This document shows, one piece after another, positions 33,421 through 36,505 of a stretch of 36,505 bases of DNA. The stretch comes from Nonomuraea indica (GTDB lineage: Bacteria > Actinomycetota > Actinomycetes > Streptosporangiales > Streptosporangiaceae), in assembly GCF_002850745.1 (NCBI RefSeq), contig NZ_PJOK01000088.1:1-36505 (forward strand). The letters run 5' to 3'. Each line of letters starts with the position of its first letter. Position 1 is the first letter of the stretch. The notes under the pieces were generated by a model that saw nothing but the letters and a program-made list of their open reading frames with translations, ran no database searches and had not been told where the DNA came from. A program made the position numbers and the translations under genes.

Positions 33421-33470
33421 CGGCGAGGGTGCCCACGTGCCGCCTGGGGCGGCAGGCTCCCCGCTCGCCG
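33421..33470. repeat. Nested inverted repeats
   Basis: CGGCGAG (33421-33427) pairs with CTCGCCG (33464-33470). Inside, TGCCGCC (33438-33444) pairs with GGCGGCA (33448-33454). They lie in the gene-free stretch from 33170 to 33653, which otherwise holds only the 33538 repeat and the promoter-like TAGGTT (33639-33644). Function unknown. Confidence 0.5.
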
Positions 33471-33537
33471 GAGTGCAGGCCGAGCACGCACGGCCGGCCA
33501 TGCCGGCTATCGCCTACCGCGGGCTGCCATCGGCGCG

Positions 33538-33570
33538 GGCCACGAGGAGACCGCTCACGCGTGGCCTGCG
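33538..33570 (+). repeat. Hairpin-forming direct repeat, left copy
   Basis: A 33-base element framed by GGCCAC and GTGGCC, with GACCGCTCACG in the middle. It is nearly identical to 36390-36423. It lies 83 bases before the tRNA-like gene. The arms can pair, giving a stem-loop with an inner GAG/CTC pairing. Confidence 0.65.
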
Positions 33571-33653
33571 CAGTGCGGTGCTTCGCGGCCCCGGAACCGT
33601 ACGCTGCGGCAGGGATGGCCGAAGTGATCGCGAACCGGTAGGTTGTCCGCGGT

Positions 33654-33728
33654 GGGGCCCATAGCGCAGTGGTCGTCGCGTCTTCATTGCGTGAAGGAGG
33701 ACGCCGGTTCGAATCCGGCTGGGCTCCA
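33654..33728 (+). tRNA. Unusual tRNA-like gene, anticodon UGC, 8-bp acceptor stem
   Basis: Cloverleaf: acceptor GGGGCCCA (33654-33661) pairs over 8 bp with TGGGCTCC (33720-33727), with G-U at the third pair, and A33728 as discriminator. T8-A9 follow. D stem is only 3 bp (GCG/CGC) with GG in the loop. Anticodon stem TCTTC/GAAGG carries the 7-base loop ATTGCGT, anticodon TGC at 33688-33690. The variable loop has 5 bases. The T arm is GCCGG-TTCGAAT-CCGGC, perfect. G3-U70, A73 and UGC are alanine features; loop positions 32, 37 and 38 (A, G, T) are atypical. CCA is not encoded (ACCC). TAGGTT at 33639-33644 could be its -10. Alternatively the first G is a tRNA-His-like G-1 paired with C73. Confidence 0.8.
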
Positions 33729-33729
33729 C

Positions 33730-33743
33730 CCTTCGAAGGAGAG
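33730..33743 (+). promoter_or_regulatory. Palindrome overlapping the ribosome site of the SDR gene
   Basis: CCTTCGAAGG (33730-33739) is a perfect palindrome starting one base after the tRNA-like 3' end. It includes the first half of AAGGAGAG, the only ribosome site for GTG 33746. Its folding could hide that site and make translation depend on how the leader is cut or folded. Confidence 0.45.
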
Positions 33744-33745
33744 AT

Positions 33746-35056
33746 GTGGACGTCTCGACCCTGCTGCGGCACCTCGGCTGGGCGCGTGACCTCCCCCTTG
33801 ACGATCCCGACCGCCTGCGTCTGGAGCACGCGGCCCGGGCGCTGGTGCGCGACGGGCAAAGGCGCCGCCGGCGCGAGCGCGAGCGGGCCGTCGCACAGGT
33901 GGACGGTGACGTGCTCGCCGCGACCGCGATGGGGTCCCGCGATCGGATCGCCGACACCCCGGTGGAGGCCGCGGCCACGGCCGCGGGCGATCTGCGCCGG
34001 CCGCGCGGCTGCTACGTCTGCAAGACGCGCTACACCCGCGTGGATTCCCTGTATCACCTGCTGTGCCCCGCCTGCGCGGCGGACGGTGCCGCGCGTCGCG
34101 GAGCCCGGACGGACCTGACGGGGCGGCGGGCGCTCATCACCGGCGGCCGCGTGAAGATCGGTCACGAGCTGGCGCTGAAGATGTTGCGCGACGGCGCGCA
34201 CGTCACCGTCACCACCCGGTTCCCGGACGATGCCGCCCGCAGGTTCGCCCGCACCGGAGACTGGGCGACGCGCCTGCGGATCGTCGGCGTCGACCTGCGC
34301 GACCCGCGCCAGGTCATCGCCCTGACCGACCAGCTCCTGGAGGACGGAGATCCGCTGGACATCCTGGTGAACAACGCCGCCCAGACGATCCGCCGGCCCC
34401 CGTCCGCCTACGCGGCGCTGATCGAGGGCGAGAGCCGGCCGCTGCCAAGCGTGACCGCGCCGCCCGGCACCTCCCAGCCACCGCCGGAGGTGACCGCGGC
34501 GTCCGGCACGTCGCAGCCGCTGCCCGCCGCCACGTCCGGCGCCGACCTGCCGGACGTGTCCGGGTTGCTGCCCGACGCCTCCCCCGTCAACTCGTGGTCG
34601 GTGCGGATCGGCGCCGTCGATCCGGCGGAGATGCTGGAGGCGCAGCTCGTCAACGCCGTCGCGCCGTTCCTCCTCATCGACCGGCTGCTTCCCCTGCTGC
34701 TCCGCTCGCCCGCCGAACGGCGCTACATCGTCAACGTCTCAGCGGTGGAGGGCCAGTTCGCGGTGGCCAACAAGACGGGCCGCCATCCTCACACGAACAT
34801 GGCCAAGGCGGCGCTCAACATGCTGACCCGCACGAGCGCCGCCGACCTGGCCCGGCAGGGCGTCCACCTGTGCAGCGTGGACACCGGCTGGATCACCGAC
34901 GAGCAGCCCGCCCACGTCCGCGCCCTGCTGGACCGGCGTACGCCGCTGGACGTGGTCGACGGCGCGTCCCGCGTGTACGACCCGATCATCCGCGGTGAGG
35001 CCGGGCACCCCGTGCACGGCGTCCTGCTCAAGGACTACCAGGTGGCCCCGTGGTGA
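33746..35056 (+). CDS. Zinc-ribbon SDR-family oxidoreductase lacking the catalytic Tyr
   Basis: The 436-residue protein has an Arg-rich helical N terminus (about 1-60). A zinc ribbon follows (C89-x-x-C92, C107-x-x-C110), then an SDR domain from residue 124: nucleotide loop LITGGRVKIGHELA, VDLRDPRQ and ILVNNAAQTIRRP, with catalytic-type S332 (NVSAVEGQF). The YxxxK position reads T350-N-M-A-K354, so Lys is present but Tyr is not. A Pro/Ser/Thr-rich insert with GTSQP repeats lies at 232-280. GTG 33746 follows AAGGAGAG, 18 bases after the tRNA-like gene. The stop overlaps the LRR gene. It probably binds NAD(P) but may not be an ordinary dehydrogenase. Confidence 0.85.
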   Translation: MDVSTLLRHLGWARDLPLDDPDRLRLEHAARALVRDGQRRRRRERERAVAQVDGDVLAATAMGSRDRIADTPVEAAATAAGDLRRPRGCYVCKTRYTRVDSLYHLLCPACAADGAARRGARTDLTGRRALITGGRVKIGHELALKMLRDGAHVTVTTRFPDDAARRFARTGDWATRLRIVGVDLRDPRQVIALTDQLLEDGDPLDILVNNAAQTIRRPPSAYAALIEGESRPLPSVTAPPGTSQPPPEVTAASGTSQPLPAATSGADLPDVSGLLPDASPVNSWSVRIGAVDPAEMLEAQLVNAVAPFLLIDRLLPLLLRSPAERRYIVNVSAVEGQFAVANKTGRHPHTNMAKAALNMLTRTSAADLARQGVHLCSVDTGWITDEQPAHVRALLDRRTPLDVVDGASRVYDPIIRGEAGHPVHGVLLKDYQVAPW

Positions 35057-36141
35057 ACCTCGACGAGCTGCTGACGTGGCTGCGCTCCGGCCAGCCTGCG
35101 ACGTCCCGTACCGACTTCCCGGTCGGCACAGCGATGCCGGACGGGCGGCTGGACCTGTGCAAGCAGGCGCTCGGCCCGTACGGGATGCGCCTGGTGGCCG
35201 GTGCCCTGCCCGTGGGTGGACCCGCCCGGCACCTGCTGCTGGGCACGGACGAACTGGGCGACGACGGAGCGGAGGTCGCCGCAGAGAGCGCGGTCCGCTC
35301 CGGCGCGGCGACGCTCTACCTCGGGTGCAATGTCATCACCGCCGCCGGGGCCCGCCGGATTGCCGACCGTCTGGCCGCCTCGCCGGGGGTCACCGGGCTG
35401 TGGCTCAAGCGCAACCCGCTGGGCCCGGACGGTGGCCGTGTCACCGGCGCGGCCGTGGACGCCGGTCTGGACACTCTCGACCTCGCGCAGACCGGCTTGA
35501 ACGCCTCGGGGCTGGGTGTCCTGGTGGATCGCGTGCTGGCGACCGGCGGCCTGGGACGGCTGTTCGTGAGCGGCAACCCTCTCGGCGCGACCGGAGCCGC
35601 GCATCTGGCCCGGCTCGTCGCCGGGGACGGGGCCGAGGAGCTGTACGCGTCGGCGACCGGACTGGGCGACCAGGGAGCGGCCCTACTGGCGGGCGCGATG
35701 CGGCCCGGCAGACTGCGGCGCCTGGCGGTGGCCAGCAACGGCATCGAGACGGCCGGCCTCGTTCGGCTGGTCGAGGGGGCGGCCAGGGCCGGGATCGAGC
35801 TGCTCGACCTGGGGTGCGTCCCCGCGGCCCGGCATCTCGGCTCGCCGGGCAACCGGCTCGGCGACGACGGAGCGGCCCGAATAGCGCACGCGCTGGCCGG
35901 CGCCCCGCACCGGCTCGCGCACCTCGATCTGCGCCACACGGGCATGACCAGCCGCGGCGCGCTGCAGCTGCTCGCCGGCGCCAGGCGGGCCGCCACACCC
36001 ACCCGGTACCTGCTCGGCGACGGCATCGCCTCGCGGGTGAAGCGCGAGCTGAACGCTCTGGCGTGCGCGGTGCCCCTGCCCCAGCCGCATCCGGACGTGG
36101 CCGCGATCCGCAGCGTTCACCGCACCGGCCCCCGCCCCTGA
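35050..36141 (+). CDS. Leucine-rich-repeat protein (ribonuclease-inhibitor type)
   Basis: The 363-residue protein starts at GTG 35050 or 35053, overlapping the SDR stop (GTGA). After about 85 residues come some seven repeats of roughly 26-28 residues of the RI class: LYLGCNVITAAGARRIADRL, LWLKRNPLGPDG, LDLAQTGLNASGLGVLVDRV, LFVSGNPLGATGAAHLARLV, LYASATGLGDQGAALLAGAM, LAVASNGIETAGLVRLVEGA and LDLRHTGMTSRGALQLLAGA. No signal peptide or membrane segment is seen, so it should be a cytosolic protein-binding horseshoe. Coupling suggests it works with the SDR-like protein. Confidence 0.88.
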   Translation: MVNLDELLTWLRSGQPATSRTDFPVGTAMPDGRLDLCKQALGPYGMRLVAGALPVGGPARHLLLGTDELGDDGAEVAAESAVRSGAATLYLGCNVITAAGARRIADRLAASPGVTGLWLKRNPLGPDGGRVTGAAVDAGLDTLDLAQTGLNASGLGVLVDRVLATGGLGRLFVSGNPLGATGAAHLARLVAGDGAEELYASATGLGDQGAALLAGAMRPGRLRRLAVASNGIETAGLVRLVEGAARAGIELLDLGCVPAARHLGSPGNRLGDDGAARIAHALAGAPHRLAHLDLRHTGMTSRGALQLLAGARRAATPTRYLLGDGIASRVKRELNALACAVPLPQPHPDVAAIRSVHRTGPRP

Positions 36142-36389
36142 TTCCGGACGGCAAGCCGCCCGCCGGGGTAAGTGCGGGTGCGTCCCGGCCTCGTCCCGTC
36201 GTGTCCCGGCCAAAACCGCTGCTTCACAAGGGTTGCCACAGACGTTGATGCCGCGATTGCTGCCCGGACCCCTGATGGCGGCCGTTGTCTCTCGGAGTAA
36301 GGCCCCGTGCGCTCTGTCGGCGTGGCGTCACCGTTTCGAGCGGGGCGAAGGTCACGATGGGGCGCGTTGCCCAGGAATCCCCACCCGCA
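36142..36389. other. Gene-free stretch after the LRR gene
   Basis: No convincing reading frame, tRNA or strong terminator was found here. Frames on both strands are Arg/Pro-rich. Confidence 0.4.
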
Positions 36390-36423
36390 GGCCACGAGGC
36401 GACCGCTCACGTGGTGGCCCGCG
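36390..36423 (+). repeat. Hairpin-forming direct repeat, right copy
   Basis: This 34-base copy differs from 33538-33570 at only about three positions: the same GGCCAC and GTGGCC ends and the same GACCGCTCACG core. It lies 249 bases after the LRR gene and about 70 bases before the ribosome site at the window end. Confidence 0.65.
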
Positions 36424-36491
36424 GGGGCCTGGATCAAGCCCGGCGAGCCGTCCACCGCCGGAAGCGTCCGGGATCATGGTGCGATGTTCAC

Positions 36492-36498
36492 AAGGAGG
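36492..36498 (+). promoter_or_regulatory. Ribosome-binding site of a gene beyond the window
   Basis: AAGGAGG is a consensus Shine-Dalgarno 7 bases before the window end. The ATG at 36484 lies in front of it, so the real start is probably just outside. The gene cannot be named. Confidence 0.35.
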
Positions 36499-36505
36499 CG
36501 GTTAC

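Noticed and set aside
33654..33728. Selenocysteine or allo-tRNA interpretation of the tRNA-like gene
   Set aside because: The 8-bp acceptor fits, but the anticodon is UGC, not UCA, the variable arm has only 5 bases and the D stem is short. A tRNA-His reading needs GTG, which cannot be placed in a 7-base loop.
1..36505. CRISPR array, rRNA genes or replication origin
   Set aside because: No regularly spaced direct repeats, rRNA-like segments, DnaA-box clusters or iterons were seen.

Overview
The window is high-GC DNA with GTG/TTG starts, tight ATGA/GTGA gene overlaps, CgArsR-like repressors and Tn3/IS256 subtypes of actinomycete type. The best guess is a filamentous actinobacterium of the Streptosporangiales (Nonomuraea-like) group; this is inferred from protein style, not tested. 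Much of the window is accessory DNA. Beside intact genes there are many truncated or frameshifted ones, and remnants of two Tn3 transposases, an IS256 element, three tyrosine recombinases and a serine resolvase.

Region 1 (about 0.07-11.7 kb) is an arsenic island. It holds three ArsR repressors with different cysteine layouts, an ArsM methyltransferase fused to an ArsN-like GNAT acetyltransferase, a frameshifted ArsC with an N-terminal helical domain, an arsR-acr3-arsC operon, a TauE/SafE-like permease, an ArsO-type flavoprotein and a broken MFS exporter. Inside it is an unusual coupled pair: an 83-residue protein carrying four Cys-Cys-Gly motifs, and an M28-family peptidase in which the last zinc-ligand His appears to be Gln. 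ArsR-like operator motifs precede these units.

Region 2 (11.7-20 kb) mixes Tn3 and integrase debris with an AraC regulator, an acyl-CoA synthetase, an NTF2-like protein, a PhyH-family dioxygenase, small membrane proteins and a truncated IS256 transposase.

Region 3 (20-31.8 kb) has two secreted GH5-type glycosidases, the second with an in-frame TGA before a C-terminal module. A zinc alcohol dehydrogenase follows, preceded by a promoter and then a terminator-like hairpin. Next comes a run of gene fragments (ROK, phospholipase C, EamA, FAD monooxygenase, resolvase), then a membrane protein/histidine kinase/response regulator operon whose kinase is frameshifted.

Region 4 (31.8-36.5 kb) starts with an ASCH pseudogene, Tn3 and integrase remnants. 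It ends in the most intriguing unit: a tRNA-like gene with an 8-bp acceptor stem, a G-U pair at the third position and a UGC anticodon. It lies directly in front of a coupled pair encoding a zinc-ribbon SDR that lacks the catalytic Tyr and a leucine-rich-repeat protein. Two copies of a roughly 33-bp hairpin-forming repeat flank this unit. The tRNA/SDR/LRR unit and the CCG-protein/M28 pair are the two candidates for undescribed systems.
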